Below, piece by piece: positions 1-7,887 of a stretch of DNA of 64,000 nt. The translations under genes and the position numbers were made by a program. Numbering within the stretch: the stretch's first letter is position 1; each line of letters starts with the position of its first letter. The stretch comes from Desulfotomaculum nigrificans DSM 574. GTDB lineage: Bacteria > Bacillota > Desulfotomaculia > Desulfotomaculales > Desulfotomaculaceae. The stretch covers positions 74,564 through 138,563 of the forward strand of contig NZ_KI912183.1 in assembly GCF_000189755.2 (NCBI RefSeq), read 5' to 3'. The notes beneath the pieces are model-generated. The model was not told where the DNA came from. It made no database searches and saw only the letters and a program-made list of their open reading frames with translations.

Positions 1-1
1 G

Positions 2-676
2 CGTCTGCTTAGTCAAAAAAGGATAGACGGATTGGTATACGCCGCAGCAGAAACAGGTAATCAAGGGATAAAAGAAGTGACCAGGAAAGGTTTTCCGGTT
101 GTCCTTCTGGCCCGTGAAATTGACGGTCTAAATTTGGACGCGGTTCTGGTTGATAACGTGGGTGCTGCATATGTTGCTACCAAACACCTGGTAGACTTAG
201 GACACAGGAAAATAGCACTTGTCACTGAGAGTTTAAAAATCCAATCCAGCCGTGACCGCCAGAAAGGTTACCTGAAGGTTCTTTCAGAAGAAGGCATTGT
301 TACCATACCGGAGTACCAAATTTTTAATGTTGGTAGTATGATGGCAGGCAAGGAAGCAGCAACGAAGTTGCTGACTCTGACAAATCCACCCTCTGCTGTT
401 GTAGCCTTCAATGACATGGTAGCCATTGGGGTTATGGAAGGAGCTAAAGAGATGGGGTTTAAAATTCCTCAAGATCTTTCGGTGATTGGTTTTGATGACA
501 CCATTATTGCCTCTGTTACCGATCCCCCGTTAACTACAATGGCCCAGCCTATTTATCAGATGGGAAGTTATGCCATAGACAGGTTGGTAGGACTCATAAA
601 AGGGGAAGGTGGTGGCGTAAAAAGATTGGTTTTAGAGGCTCGGCTAGTGGTCAGACGTTCAACAACCCCTGCGTAA
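2..676 (+). CDS. LacI-family transcriptional regulator, C-terminal part (cut by window start)
   Basis: The reading frame is open to the window edge, with codons from position 2 reading RLLSQKRIDG, so the N-terminal helix-turn-helix lies outside. What remains is the periplasmic-binding-protein-like effector domain of a LacI/GalR repressor. It carries the conserved VIGFDDT segment followed by DPPLTTMAQP and the C-terminal VVRRST strand typical of the family. The effector is probably a sugar or polyol. The gene lies about 200 bp upstream of a ribose-type ABC importer on the same strand, and that gap holds a LacI/cre-like palindrome, so it plausibly controls the importer. Family assignment is firm; ligand and target are inference. 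Confidence 0.9.
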   Translation, partial: RLLSQKRIDGLVYAAAETGNQGIKEVTRKGFPVVLLAREIDGLNLDAVLVDNVGAAYVATKHLVDLGHRKIALVTESLKIQSSRDRQKGYLKVLSEEGIVTIPEYQIFNVGSMMAGKEAATKLLTLTNPPSAVVAFNDMVAIGVMEGAKEMGFKIPQDLSVIGFDDTIIASVTDPPLTTMAQPIYQMGSYAIDRLVGLIKGEGGGVKRLVLEARLVVRRSTTPA

Positions 677-826
677 CGCATTTTAAGGAAAGTGTATTAA
701 ATAAACGGATGTCAACCCAAGATGTATTTAATTAAGCCCATAACGGATTTCTTTTAGACTAAGGCAAGTACTTTAAAGTCAGATGTAAAACGTGAATACA
801 CTTTACTTCTGAAATATTTCAATATA

Positions 827-840
827 TGTAAGCGCTTTCG
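827..840. promoter_or_regulatory. LacI/CcpA-type operator (cre-like) upstream of ABC importer
   Basis: TGTAAGCGCTTTCG matches the LacI-family/catabolite-response layout TGWAANCGNTNWCA except at the last position and is centred on the palindrome AAGCGCTT. It lies 40 bp before the ATPase start. A weak sigma-A-like pair (TTTACT at 802-807, TATGTA at 825-830, 17-bp spacer) would place the operator over the -10 region. It could be the site of the truncated LacI protein upstream or of CcpA. Confidence 0.6.
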
Positions 841-879
841 CTTTTGTTATCACACATCTAAGAAGGGAGGGCTTACACC

Positions 880-2376
880 ATGTCAGTTCCGCTTTTGCAA
901 TTAAAGGAAGTTTCCAAAGCATTTCCTGGAGTACAGGCCCTTGATAAAGTTAATTTACAGATTAAACCCGGCGAAGTACTTGGTTTGTTGGGTGAAAACG
1001 GTGCTGGTAAGTCTACGCTCATCAAAATACTTACCGGTGCATACCAGAAGGATGAAGGTCAAATATTCTGGGAAGGTCGGGAAGTGAATATTAGTAACCC
1101 CAAGGAAGCTATTTCTCTTGGGATTGCGTGTATCTATCAGGAGCTCAACTTGGTCCCCCACTTACCCATATACGAAAACATATTTTTGGGTCGGGAACCT
1201 AAGGCTATTTCAGCCATTGGATGGTTAGACCAAAGACAGATGATCAAGCGGTCGGCAGAATTGCTAAAGGAACTGGGATTGGAAATCAACCCTAAGAAAA
1301 AGGTGGAAACCCTTGGGGTTGGTCAGCAACAAATGGTTGAAATTGCCAAGGCTTTGTCTGTGAATGCCAAGCTCATTATTATGGATGAACCAACTGCCAG
1401 TTTAAGCGCCCATGAAACGAATGAATTGTTAAAGACCGTAATACGCTTAAAAGAACGGGGCATTGCTGTCATATTCATTTCTCACCGAATGGACGAGATT
1501 TATCAAGTCTGCGATACTGTTACTATTTTACGTGACGGGAAATATGTAGATAGCCTAGCCTTGAAGGACACCAACATAGAAGAAATCATTCGGCTTATGG
1601 TTGGTCGCAGTCTGGATGAGAAGTTTCCTAAAGTTGTTGTACCCAGGGGTGAAGAAGCCCTACGGGTAGAAGGTATTACCCGTAAGGGGATATTAAATAA
1701 TATCAGTTTCACGGCATACAGAGGGGAAGTTCTGGGCATAGCCGGTTTGGTTGGAGCAGGTCGTACAGATTTGGCACGGGCAATTTTCGGGGCTGATCCC
1801 AGGGATAGTGGGGAAATTTATGTAAATGGCGAACGAAAAGACATTAAGTCACCAAGGGATGCGATTAAGTGCGGGATAGCCTTTTTAACGGAAGATCGAA
1901 AGAGACAGGGTTTAATACTGATGCATAGTATAGCCTTTAATACGACCCTGATTGGCCTAAATGAATATGCCAGGGGAACGATTATCAATCTAAAAAAAGC
2001 GAACAAGGATGCAGAACGGATCATAAGGGATTTACAGGTTCGCCCCTTCATTATGAACCGCCCGACCCGCCAGCTGTCCGGAGGAAATCAGCAGAAAGTG
2101 GTAATTGCCAAATGGTTGTTGTCCAAGTCAAACATATTTATCTTTGATGAACCTACCAGGGGTATAGATGTGGGAGCCAAGGTCGAGGTCTATAACTTGA
2201 TTAACCAGTTGGTGTCCAATGGGGCGTGTGTCATCATGATTTCTTCAGAATTGCCTGAAGTTTTGGGTATGAGCGACCGGATACTGGTGATGCGGGAAGG
2301 AAATCTAACAGCTGAATTTAACCGTTCGGAGGCTACCCAGGAGAAAATTATGCAAGCTGCCACAGGAGGTCGATAA
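880..2376 (+). CDS. Sugar ABC transporter ATPase, RbsA/MglA type (two nucleotide-binding domains)
   Basis: This 498-aa protein is the energising subunit of a CUT2-family sugar importer at the inner face of the membrane. The first ABC domain has a Walker A motif GENGAGKST at residues 38-46 and a Walker B region IIMDEPTASL near 165. The second has the degenerate Walker A GLVGAGRTD usual for this family, a signature LSGGNQQKV near 397 and IFDEPTRGID. Both length and domain order are normal. The start follows the strong Shine-Dalgarno AGAAGGGAGG at 861-870. The permease gene follows after 2 bp, and the binding protein after that, in one operon. Substrate cannot be read from the sequence; the neighbouring inositol genes make a cyclic polyol such as myo-inositol a reasonable guess, with ribose-like sugars as the alternative. 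Confidence 0.93.
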   Translation: MSVPLLQLKEVSKAFPGVQALDKVNLQIKPGEVLGLLGENGAGKSTLIKILTGAYQKDEGQIFWEGREVNISNPKEAISLGIACIYQELNLVPHLPIYENIFLGREPKAISAIGWLDQRQMIKRSAELLKELGLEINPKKKVETLGVGQQQMVEIAKALSVNAKLIIMDEPTASLSAHETNELLKTVIRLKERGIAVIFISHRMDEIYQVCDTVTILRDGKYVDSLALKDTNIEEIIRLMVGRSLDEKFPKVVVPRGEEALRVEGITRKGILNNISFTAYRGEVLGIAGLVGAGRTDLARAIFGADPRDSGEIYVNGERKDIKSPRDAIKCGIAFLTEDRKRQGLILMHSIAFNTTLIGLNEYARGTIINLKKANKDAERIIRDLQVRPFIMNRPTRQLSGGNQQKVVIAKWLLSKSNIFIFDEPTRGIDVGAKVEVYNLINQLVSNGACVIMISSELPEVLGMSDRILVMREGNLTAEFNRSEATQEKIMQAATGGR

Positions 2377-2378
2377 CG

Positions 2379-3392
2379 ATGAGTGAGATAAAGCTAGCGA
2401 ATGCACAGATACTGGGAGAAGCGGAACAAAAAAACGCCAGAATAAAGGAGATCATAAGGAGTTTTGGAGCATTAATTGGCCTTTTAATACTCTGTACTAT
2501 TTTAACGATACTTACGCCTCACTTTTTAACCGTGGATAATTTAATGAACATTGCCCGCCAATCAACCATTAACAGTTTAATTGCCCTGGGAATGCTTCTG
2601 GCCCTTTTAACTGGTGGCATTGACCTTTCGGTAGGGTCAGTCCTGGCCCTGTCTATTATGACAATGGGTGTCGTGGTTGTAAAGTTAGGCATGAGCCCGG
2701 TACTGGGTATTGCGGTGTGTTTAGGTGTGGGTATTGCCCTTGGTTTTACAAACGCGGTCCTGCTTACCAAACTTCACTTACCACACCCGTTTATTTCAAC
2801 CATGGGCACCATGAACATCGCCAGGGGCCTTGCTTTGACCATTACTGCAGCCACTCCTGTTTCGGGTTTTCCGAACTCTATTCAGTTTTTAGGTGCTGCC
2901 TTTGTTGGGCCTGTTCCCGTAAGTTTTATTTTAGTCATTATCGTTTTCACAATCTTCCATCTCTTTCTTACCAGAACCACCACGGGACGCTATATTTATG
3001 CCGTGGGAGGCAACCAGGAAGCTGCTCGCCTTTCCGGTATTAATGTTGACAGAATATTAACTATTGTCTACACGCTGAGCGGTTTTTTAACTGCCCTGGC
3101 TGGCCTGGTATTGGTCGGAAGGGTCAACTCGGCCTATCCCCTGGCAGGACTTTCTTATGAAACTGATGCTATAGCTGCAGCAATTATCGGTGGAGCCAGT
3201 TTTTTTGGTGGTGTCGGTACTGTATGGGGGACACTGATTGGTGCTCTGATTATGGCTGTTCTTCGTAATGGACTAAACTTACTCAGTGTTTCTGCGGAAA
3301 TGCAGACCGTTGCCATAGGTATTGTGATTATTGCGGCCGTATATGTGGATGTAATTCGCCAGCGTGCGGCAGCTAAAGCTAAGAGGGGGTGA
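2379..3392 (+). CDS. Sugar ABC transporter permease, RbsC type
   Basis: This 337-aa polytopic membrane protein of the CUT2 (BPD_transp_2) family forms the translocation pore of the importer. It shows repeated hydrophobic segments, the family stretch LLTGGIDLSVGSVLAL near residues 78-93 and the cytoplasmic-loop region GGNQEAARLSGIN near 210 that contacts the ATPase. The start ATG lies 2 bp after the ATPase stop, with AGGAGG in the end of the upstream gene, indicating translational coupling. A single permease gene suggests a homodimeric pore, as in ribose transporters. Substrate is inferred only from context. Confidence 0.92.
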   Translation: MSEIKLANAQILGEAEQKNARIKEIIRSFGALIGLLILCTILTILTPHFLTVDNLMNIARQSTINSLIALGMLLALLTGGIDLSVGSVLALSIMTMGVVVVKLGMSPVLGIAVCLGVGIALGFTNAVLLTKLHLPHPFISTMGTMNIARGLALTITAATPVSGFPNSIQFLGAAFVGPVPVSFILVIIVFTIFHLFLTRTTTGRYIYAVGGNQEAARLSGINVDRILTIVYTLSGFLTALAGLVLVGRVNSAYPLAGLSYETDAIAAAIIGGASFFGGVGTVWGTLIGALIMAVLRNGLNLLSVSAEMQTVAIGIVIIAAVYVDVIRQRAAAKAKRG

Positions 3393-3471
3393 TCTACCTA
3401 GAAACGCTTTTTGAACCTATATTTTAGAAAGCATTGGCCGGAGAACAAATAATTTTTAGGGAGGGTTTCTG

Positions 3472-4458
3472 GTGCTGAAAAGATTGAGTATTGTGGCAGT
3501 AATTTTAACCATGATGTTTATGGTTGTTGGATGTGGCGGGAGCCAGCCAACTACTGGGGACACTAAAAAAGAAGATAAAGCTGCTGCTGACAAGAAAATC
3601 ACCGTGGGTGTTGTACTTAAGGCTTCTAACAGCGACTATTGGAAAATTGTTACTGCAGGCGCCGAGCAAGCTGGTAAAGACCTGGGTGTAGATGTTAAGG
3701 TTATGGGTCCCAATGCCGAAACTGACATTACCGGTCAGGTCAGTATGATTGAAGACCAAATTACCAAGAAGGTTTCCGCATTGGTTGTTGCCCCCAGCCA
3801 GCCATCCTCTGCCATTCCTATCTTCGATAAAGCAAAAGCTGCCAACATCCCTGTAATTCTGGCTGATACCGATGCCCCCTGGGACAGTAAAGTTTCTTTC
3901 GTAGGTACCGGTAACCTTGCCGGTGGTAAAATGGGTGGCGAATATCTGGCTAAGAAACTGGGTAAAGGTGCCAAGGTTGTTATTATTCGTGGTGCTCTGG
4001 GTGACAGCACCCACGACGAGCGTGCTAACGGTGCAAAAGAGGCTTTGGAAGCTGCCGGTGTACAAATTATTTCCATTCAGCCTGCTAACTCTGACCGTGC
4101 TATGGCCATGAGTGTTATGGAGAACATCCTGCAGGCTAACCCCAATGTTCAGGGTGTGTTTGCTACCAACGATGAAATGGCCTTAGGTGCTCTGCAGGCT
4201 CTAGCTGCCAAGAAGATGCAGATTCCTGTGGTGGGTTTCGACGGTTCACCTGATGCCCTTAAATCCATCGCTGAAGGTAAACTTGATGCTTCAGTTGCCC
4301 AGAGTCCCTTTAACATTGGTAAAATGTCTGTAGAAGCTGCTGTTAAAGCTGCTAAGGGCGAAACTGTTGAAAAACGTATTGATACCGGTACCGAAATCAT
4401 TAACAAAGATAACGTAGCTCAAAAACAAGCTGAATTGGATAAGATCTTGAAAAAATAA
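3472..4458 (+). CDS. Sugar-binding lipoprotein of ABC importer, RbsB-like
   Basis: This 328-aa extracellular substrate-binding protein would capture the sugar and deliver it to the permease. The N-terminus is a lipoprotein signal with lipobox VVGC, so Cys21 should be lipidated and hold the protein at the outer face of the membrane. A charged linker follows, then a Peripla_BP_4 domain (ITVGVVLKASNSDYW at about 43-57, GVFATNDEMALGAL near 230). The GTG start at 3472 is set by GGGAGGG at 3459-3465. It is the last gene of the importer operon and is followed by a hairpin terminator. Ligand specificity is not decided by any residue I can read. Confidence 0.92.
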   Translation: MLKRLSIVAVILTMMFMVVGCGGSQPTTGDTKKEDKAAADKKITVGVVLKASNSDYWKIVTAGAEQAGKDLGVDVKVMGPNAETDITGQVSMIEDQITKKVSALVVAPSQPSSAIPIFDKAKAANIPVILADTDAPWDSKVSFVGTGNLAGGKMGGEYLAKKLGKGAKVVIIRGALGDSTHDERANGAKEALEAAGVQIISIQPANSDRAMAMSVMENILQANPNVQGVFATNDEMALGALQALAAKKMQIPVVGFDGSPDALKSIAEGKLDASVAQSPFNIGKMSVEAAVKAAKGETVEKRIDTGTEIINKDNVAQKQAELDKILKK

Positions 4459-4471
4459 AACCATTGCTGAT

Positions 4472-4504
4472 AGTAGGGGTCCCACAATGGCCCCTACTTT
4501 TTAA
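4472..4504 (+). terminator. Rho-independent terminator after the importer operon
   Basis: AGTAGGGG (4472-4479) pairs with CCCCTACT (4491-4498) across an 11-nt loop and is followed by TTTT. It would end the ABC importer transcript and separate it from the isomerase gene. Confidence 0.75.
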
Positions 4505-4510
4505 ATATTT

Positions 4511-4519
4511 AACGTTTAC
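4511..4519. promoter_or_regulatory. Putative operator core upstream of the isomerase gene
   Basis: AACGTTTAC repeats the right part of the operator cores found before iolG, the second lacI gene and iolM. It lies just after the importer terminator and 108 bp before the isomerase start, where a promoter for the isomerase/oxidoreductase pair would be expected. It is a single, imperfect copy, so assignment is tentative. Confidence 0.4.
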
Positions 4520-4626
4520 GAATAAGAGGAGACATTAGTACGAATTACCGACAGTATAGGTATTTCCATCCTTAAAGGATAAAAAACCCGTGAAAATTGA
4601 TGAAATAAAATAAGGGGTTAATCAAT

Positions 4627-5406
4627 ATGATAAAATCAGTCTGCATTGAAACAATTTTTACAGAGGCTCCTTTTAAGGAAAGGTTTCAACTAGCCAGGCA
4701 GTCAGGATTTAAGTATATTGAATTCTGGTCCAGGCAGGATAAAAATATTGAGCAAATAAAGCATTTATGCGAGGAGTATGATTTAAAAGTGGCAAGCTTC
4801 TCGGGAGATGAGAGCTTTTCAATGATAGCTGCGAACGAGAGTGAGCAATATATTGAATTCGTTGAAGAGTCAATCAACGTTGCAAAGTACCTGAGCTGCG
4901 ATTATTTAGTTATTCATTCAAATGCTTTGGGTGAAGGTGGAGTAGTGCTTAATGATTATAAGGAAATAAGTGGTTTAGTAAAGTTTACCACTATGTATAA
5001 TATTCTGAACACTCTTGCTCCCATAGCCGAGAAAGCTAAAGTTACCCTTGTGTTGGAGGCCTTAAATACAAAGGTGGACCATGCGGGAAACTTTTTGGCA
5101 TACACGAAAGATGCCGCTGAATTAATTAAAATGGTAAATTCTCCATTTATTAAAATTTTGTACGATGTTTATCACATGCAAATTATGGAAGGAAATCTAA
5201 TCGATAATATAAAAAGGTATATTGATTGCATAGGTTATATTCACATAGCAGACGTTCCTGGGCGGCAGGAGCCGGGCACAGGTGAGATAAACTATACCAA
5301 TATTTTACAAACCGTCAAATCCTTAAATTTTACTGGGGTAGTGGGTTTTGAATTATACCCATCACGGAATTCCAGCGAGGTTGCACAATTCTTGGCTAAT
5401 CTTTAA
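4627..5406 (+). CDS. Sugar isomerase, TIM barrel, hydroxypyruvate isomerase/OtnI-like
   Basis: This 259-aa protein belongs to the xylose-isomerase-like TIM-barrel (AP endonuclease 2) superfamily. Its motifs follow the hydroxypyruvate isomerase/2-oxo-tetronate isomerase branch: VLEALN carrying the first metal-binding Glu (around residue 144), YDVYHMQIMEGN, then HIADVPGRQEPGTGEINY and FELYPS with the last metal ligand. Such enzymes interconvert an aldose and ketose through a divalent-metal enediol mechanism. The ATG start has AAGGGG upstream. It precedes a Gfo/Idh oxidoreductase by about 50 bp, probably as one unit. In an inositol island it might act on a keto-inositol or a keto-acid product; which substrate is unknown. 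Confidence 0.8.
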   Translation: MIKSVCIETIFTEAPFKERFQLARQSGFKYIEFWSRQDKNIEQIKHLCEEYDLKVASFSGDESFSMIAANESEQYIEFVEESINVAKYLSCDYLVIHSNALGEGGVVLNDYKEISGLVKFTTMYNILNTLAPIAEKAKVTLVLEALNTKVDHAGNFLAYTKDAAELIKMVNSPFIKILYDVYHMQIMEGNLIDNIKRYIDCIGYIHIADVPGRQEPGTGEINYTNILQTVKSLNFTGVVGFELYPSRNSSEVAQFLANL

Positions 5407-5456
5407 AATTAACCATCAAACCTATCTTAATTCCAAAATCTCTTGGGGGAGTAAAG

Positions 5457-6572
5457 ATGGAAAAAGTAAAAGCAGGTATTATTGGTGCTGGCAATGTCGG
5501 TAAAGTCCATGTGGAGGCTTTGCGCAGGCTGGGCAACGTAGAAATACTGGGGGTATCCGGCAGCAGTCAGAGAAGCGCCGAGGAGCGGGCACGGCAATTG
5601 GGAATTCCCCGGGTCTATCAAAACTACCAAGAAATGTTGGCAGATCCGGATATACAGGTGGTGCATAACTGTACGCCCAACCAACTCCATTATCAAATCA
5701 ACAGGGATGCCTTGTTGGCTGGTAAACATGTGCTATGTGAAAAACCCCTGACCGTAGAACCGGAGCAGGCCAGGGAACTGGTGGAACTGGCCGAGCAACG
5801 GAATTTGGTGCATGGTGTTATGTTCAACTACCGCATGTATCCCATGGTGCAGGAGGCCAGGTCGGCTATTCTGGGAGGAGATATTGGTCAAATTAACCTA
5901 GTGCACGGCAGTTATCTCCAGGATTGGCTTCTATACGACACCGACTACAATTGGCGGCTGGAGTCCGAACTGGGCGGATTATCTGGGGCTTTGGCTGATA
6001 TCGGGAGTCACTGGTGTGATCTGGCGGAATTTATGACCGGTTCAAGAATAGTTTCAGTTTTTGTGGATATGGATACCGTAGTGCCCGAAAGGACAGATCT
6101 CCAAGGGAGACGGCATCGGGTTAGGGTTGAGGATTATGCCACCGTTTTACTTCGCTTTGCCAACGGAGCCAGGGGGGTTTTTACTGTTTCCCAGGTTAGC
6201 CCGGGACATAAAAACAGGCTGAGGATTGAAGTAGACGGGGCTCGTGCCGCCCTGGCCTGGGATCAGGAGCAGCCGGAGCAATTATGGTTCGGGTACCGGT
6301 CAGAGGCTAACCGTATACTTTTAAAGGAACCGGCTAACCTCAGGGTAGGCAGTTCCTATGCCCACTACCCGGCGGGGCACATAGAAGGCTGGCCGGATGG
6401 GCTTAAAAATCTCTTGGCTGAGTTTTATCAGGCTGTCCGGCAGGAAAAGTTACCCTCAAATAACAGTCCAGGTTTTCCAACCTTTAAAGATGGGTACAGA
6501 TCGGTGGCAATTATTTCGGCAATGCTGGATAGTTACAGGACTGGCCAGTGGGTGAAAATAATTGTCGAATAA
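5457..6572 (+). CDS. Gfo/Idh/MocA-family oxidoreductase
   Basis: This is a 371-aa NAD(P)-dependent dehydrogenase. The N-terminal Rossmann fold has GIIGAGNVGKVH at residues 8-19, followed by the family signature CEKPLTV near residue 95 that provides the catalytic Lys. The C-terminal alpha/beta domain has ADIGSHWCDLAEF near 180, carrying the usual Asp/His pair. The start is supported by GGGGGAG at 5443-5449. It is about 30 residues longer than the iolG product nearby, with low apparent similarity, so it likely has a different substrate (for example another inositol isomer or a sugar acid). Neighbours suggest polyol catabolism; the exact reaction is not known. Confidence 0.85.
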   Translation: MEKVKAGIIGAGNVGKVHVEALRRLGNVEILGVSGSSQRSAEERARQLGIPRVYQNYQEMLADPDIQVVHNCTPNQLHYQINRDALLAGKHVLCEKPLTVEPEQARELVELAEQRNLVHGVMFNYRMYPMVQEARSAILGGDIGQINLVHGSYLQDWLLYDTDYNWRLESELGGLSGALADIGSHWCDLAEFMTGSRIVSVFVDMDTVVPERTDLQGRRHRVRVEDYATVLLRFANGARGVFTVSQVSPGHKNRLRIEVDGARAALAWDQEQPEQLWFGYRSEANRILLKEPANLRVGSSYAHYPAGHIEGWPDGLKNLLAEFYQAVRQEKLPSNNSPGFPTFKDGYRSVAIISAMLDSYRTGQWVKIIVE

Positions 6573-6648
6573 TGTACCGGATATTAAAAAGTAGTAATAA
6601 ACGGGTGAAAGAATTCAGTGTATTTTTGAAAAATTTTTTCAAAACGCA

Positions 6649-6677
6649 TTGACTGGAATTGAAAACGTTTGTATAAT
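6649..6677 (+). promoter_or_regulatory. Sigma-A promoter of iolG with embedded operator
   Basis: TTGACT (6649-6654), a 17-bp spacer and TATAAT (6672-6677) form a near-consensus vegetative promoter. The spacer itself contains the palindromic core GAAAACGTTT (6661-6670), so a bound repressor would exclude RNA polymerase. The same design recurs at 7818-7846. Confidence 0.88.
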
Positions 6678-6702
6678 TAACTTACTAGTTGAAAACGTTT
6701 AC
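6661..6702. promoter_or_regulatory. Double LacI-family operator upstream of iolG
   Basis: Two identical cores GAAAACGTTT occur at 6661-6670 and 6691-6700, 30 bp apart, i.e. about three helical turns, so two repressor dimers would sit on the same face of the DNA. The first is inside the promoter spacer and the second just after the expected transcription start. AACGTT-centred palindromes are typical of LacI-family repressors. Confidence 0.82.
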
Positions 6703-6718
6703 GGAGGGATAGGTTTTA

Positions 6719-7732
6719 ATGAAATTGGGATTGATAGGAGCGGGAAGAATAGGAAGGCTTCATGGTGAGGTTATAACTTACTATATACCCAATGCCGAAA
6801 TTAAAACAGTATCTGATGTTTTTATGAATGAGGGAATTAAGAATTGGGCCAACCATCTTGGGATTTCCAATATTACCACGGATTACAAAGAAATATTGAG
6901 TGATCCCGAAATCCAAGCAGTGTTAATTTGTTCTTCAACTGATACTCATGCTAAGTTCATTATTGAGGCAGCCAAGGCCGGAAAACATATCTTCTGTGAA
7001 AAGCCGATAGATTTTAATGTAGAGAAAATTAATGAAGCATTGAGAACTGTAAATGAGGCAGGAGTAAAGTTGCAAATTGGTTTCCAGAGACGATTTGATC
7101 ATAATTTTAAGAGAATGAAGGAGCTCATCGAGGAAGGAAAAATTGGTGATATTCATATTGTTAAAATTACTTCCAGGGATCCAGCTCCACCACCGGTTGA
7201 ATATATAAGGGTTTCCGGCGGTATTTTTCTTGACATGATGATCCATGATTTTGATATGGCCCGTTACTTGTCGGGAAGCGAAGTTGAAGAAGTTTATGCC
7301 CAGGGCAGTGTTTTGGTTGATCCTGCAATTGGTGAAGCCGGGGACATTGATACAGCCATAGTTACTCTAAAATTTAAGAATGGTGCACACGGAGTAATAG
7401 ATAACAGCAGGCAGGCCGTTTACGGTTATGACCAGAGGGTAGAAGTATTTGGTTCAAAAGGTTGTCTCACTGTTGAGAATGATTTTCCTAACTCGGTAGT
7501 CTTAAGTACTGCAGAAAATGTAGTCAGCGACAAACCGCACTATTTCTTCCTGGAAAGATATATGAACGCATATGTAGAGGAAATAAAGGCTTTTGTTAAT
7601 GCAATTGAAGAAGGAAAGGAAACTCCGGTAGTTGGTAATGATGGGTTACAACCTGTATTAATAGGTCTGGCCGCACAAAAATCCCTTAAGGAAGGAAGGC
7701 CTGTCAGAATCAAAGAAAAGTTTATTCTTTAG
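6719..7732 (+). CDS. iolG: Inositol 2-dehydrogenase-like oxidoreductase (Gfo/Idh/MocA family)
   Basis: This 337-aa NAD-dependent dehydrogenase has the Rossmann motif GLIGAGRIGRLH at residues 4-15, CEKPID near 98 and the IolG-type catalytic stretch GGIFLDMMIHDFDMARY near 165-182 with its Asp-x3-His pair. IolG oxidises myo-inositol to scyllo-inosose, the first step of inositol breakdown. ATG at 6719 follows GGAGGG at 6703-6708. It stands alone behind its own promoter with two operators. The next gene is the presumed LacI repressor, followed by homologues of the next three Thermotoga inositol-pathway enzymes, which supports the assignment. Other Gfo/Idh substrates remain possible. Confidence 0.82.
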   Translation: MKLGLIGAGRIGRLHGEVITYYIPNAEIKTVSDVFMNEGIKNWANHLGISNITTDYKEILSDPEIQAVLICSSTDTHAKFIIEAAKAGKHIFCEKPIDFNVEKINEALRTVNEAGVKLQIGFQRRFDHNFKRMKELIEEGKIGDIHIVKITSRDPAPPPVEYIRVSGGIFLDMMIHDFDMARYLSGSEVEEVYAQGSVLVDPAIGEAGDIDTAIVTLKFKNGAHGVIDNSRQAVYGYDQRVEVFGSKGCLTVENDFPNSVVLSTAENVVSDKPHYFFLERYMNAYVEEIKAFVNAIEEGKETPVVGNDGLQPVLIGLAAQKSLKEGRPVRIKEKFIL

Positions 7733-7817
7733 GAAAAGCCGATTAGCTTTAAGAAGATTTACTGAAGCCTATTGAGGACGGGTTTGTCCCAAATGCCGGG
7801 ATTTAAGTATGAAACCA

Positions 7818-7846
7818 TTGACTCGTAACGAAAACGTTTGTATAAT
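7818..7846 (+). promoter_or_regulatory. Sigma-A promoter of the second lacI gene with embedded operator
   Basis: TTGACT (7818-7823), a 17-bp spacer and TATAAT (7841-7846). Operator core GAAAACGTTT at 7830-7839 lies inside the spacer. The 56-bp block 7816-7871 is identical at 50 positions to 6647-6702 upstream of iolG. Confidence 0.88.
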
Positions 7847-7871
7847 TAATTTACTGGTTGAAAACGTTTAC
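7830..7871. promoter_or_regulatory. Double LacI-family operator upstream of the second lacI gene
   Basis: Cores GAAAACGTTT at 7830-7839 and 7860-7869 are again 30 bp apart. Their position directly before a lacI-type gene indicates autorepression, and their identity with the iolG sites indicates one regulon. Confidence 0.82.
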
Positions 7872-7887
7872 TTGTTAGGTGGTATTC

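Noticed and set aside
3505-4065. Reverse-strand 186-aa ORF under the binding-protein gene
   Set aside because: It is fully antisense to the lipoprotein gene, with no own promoter or ribosome site.
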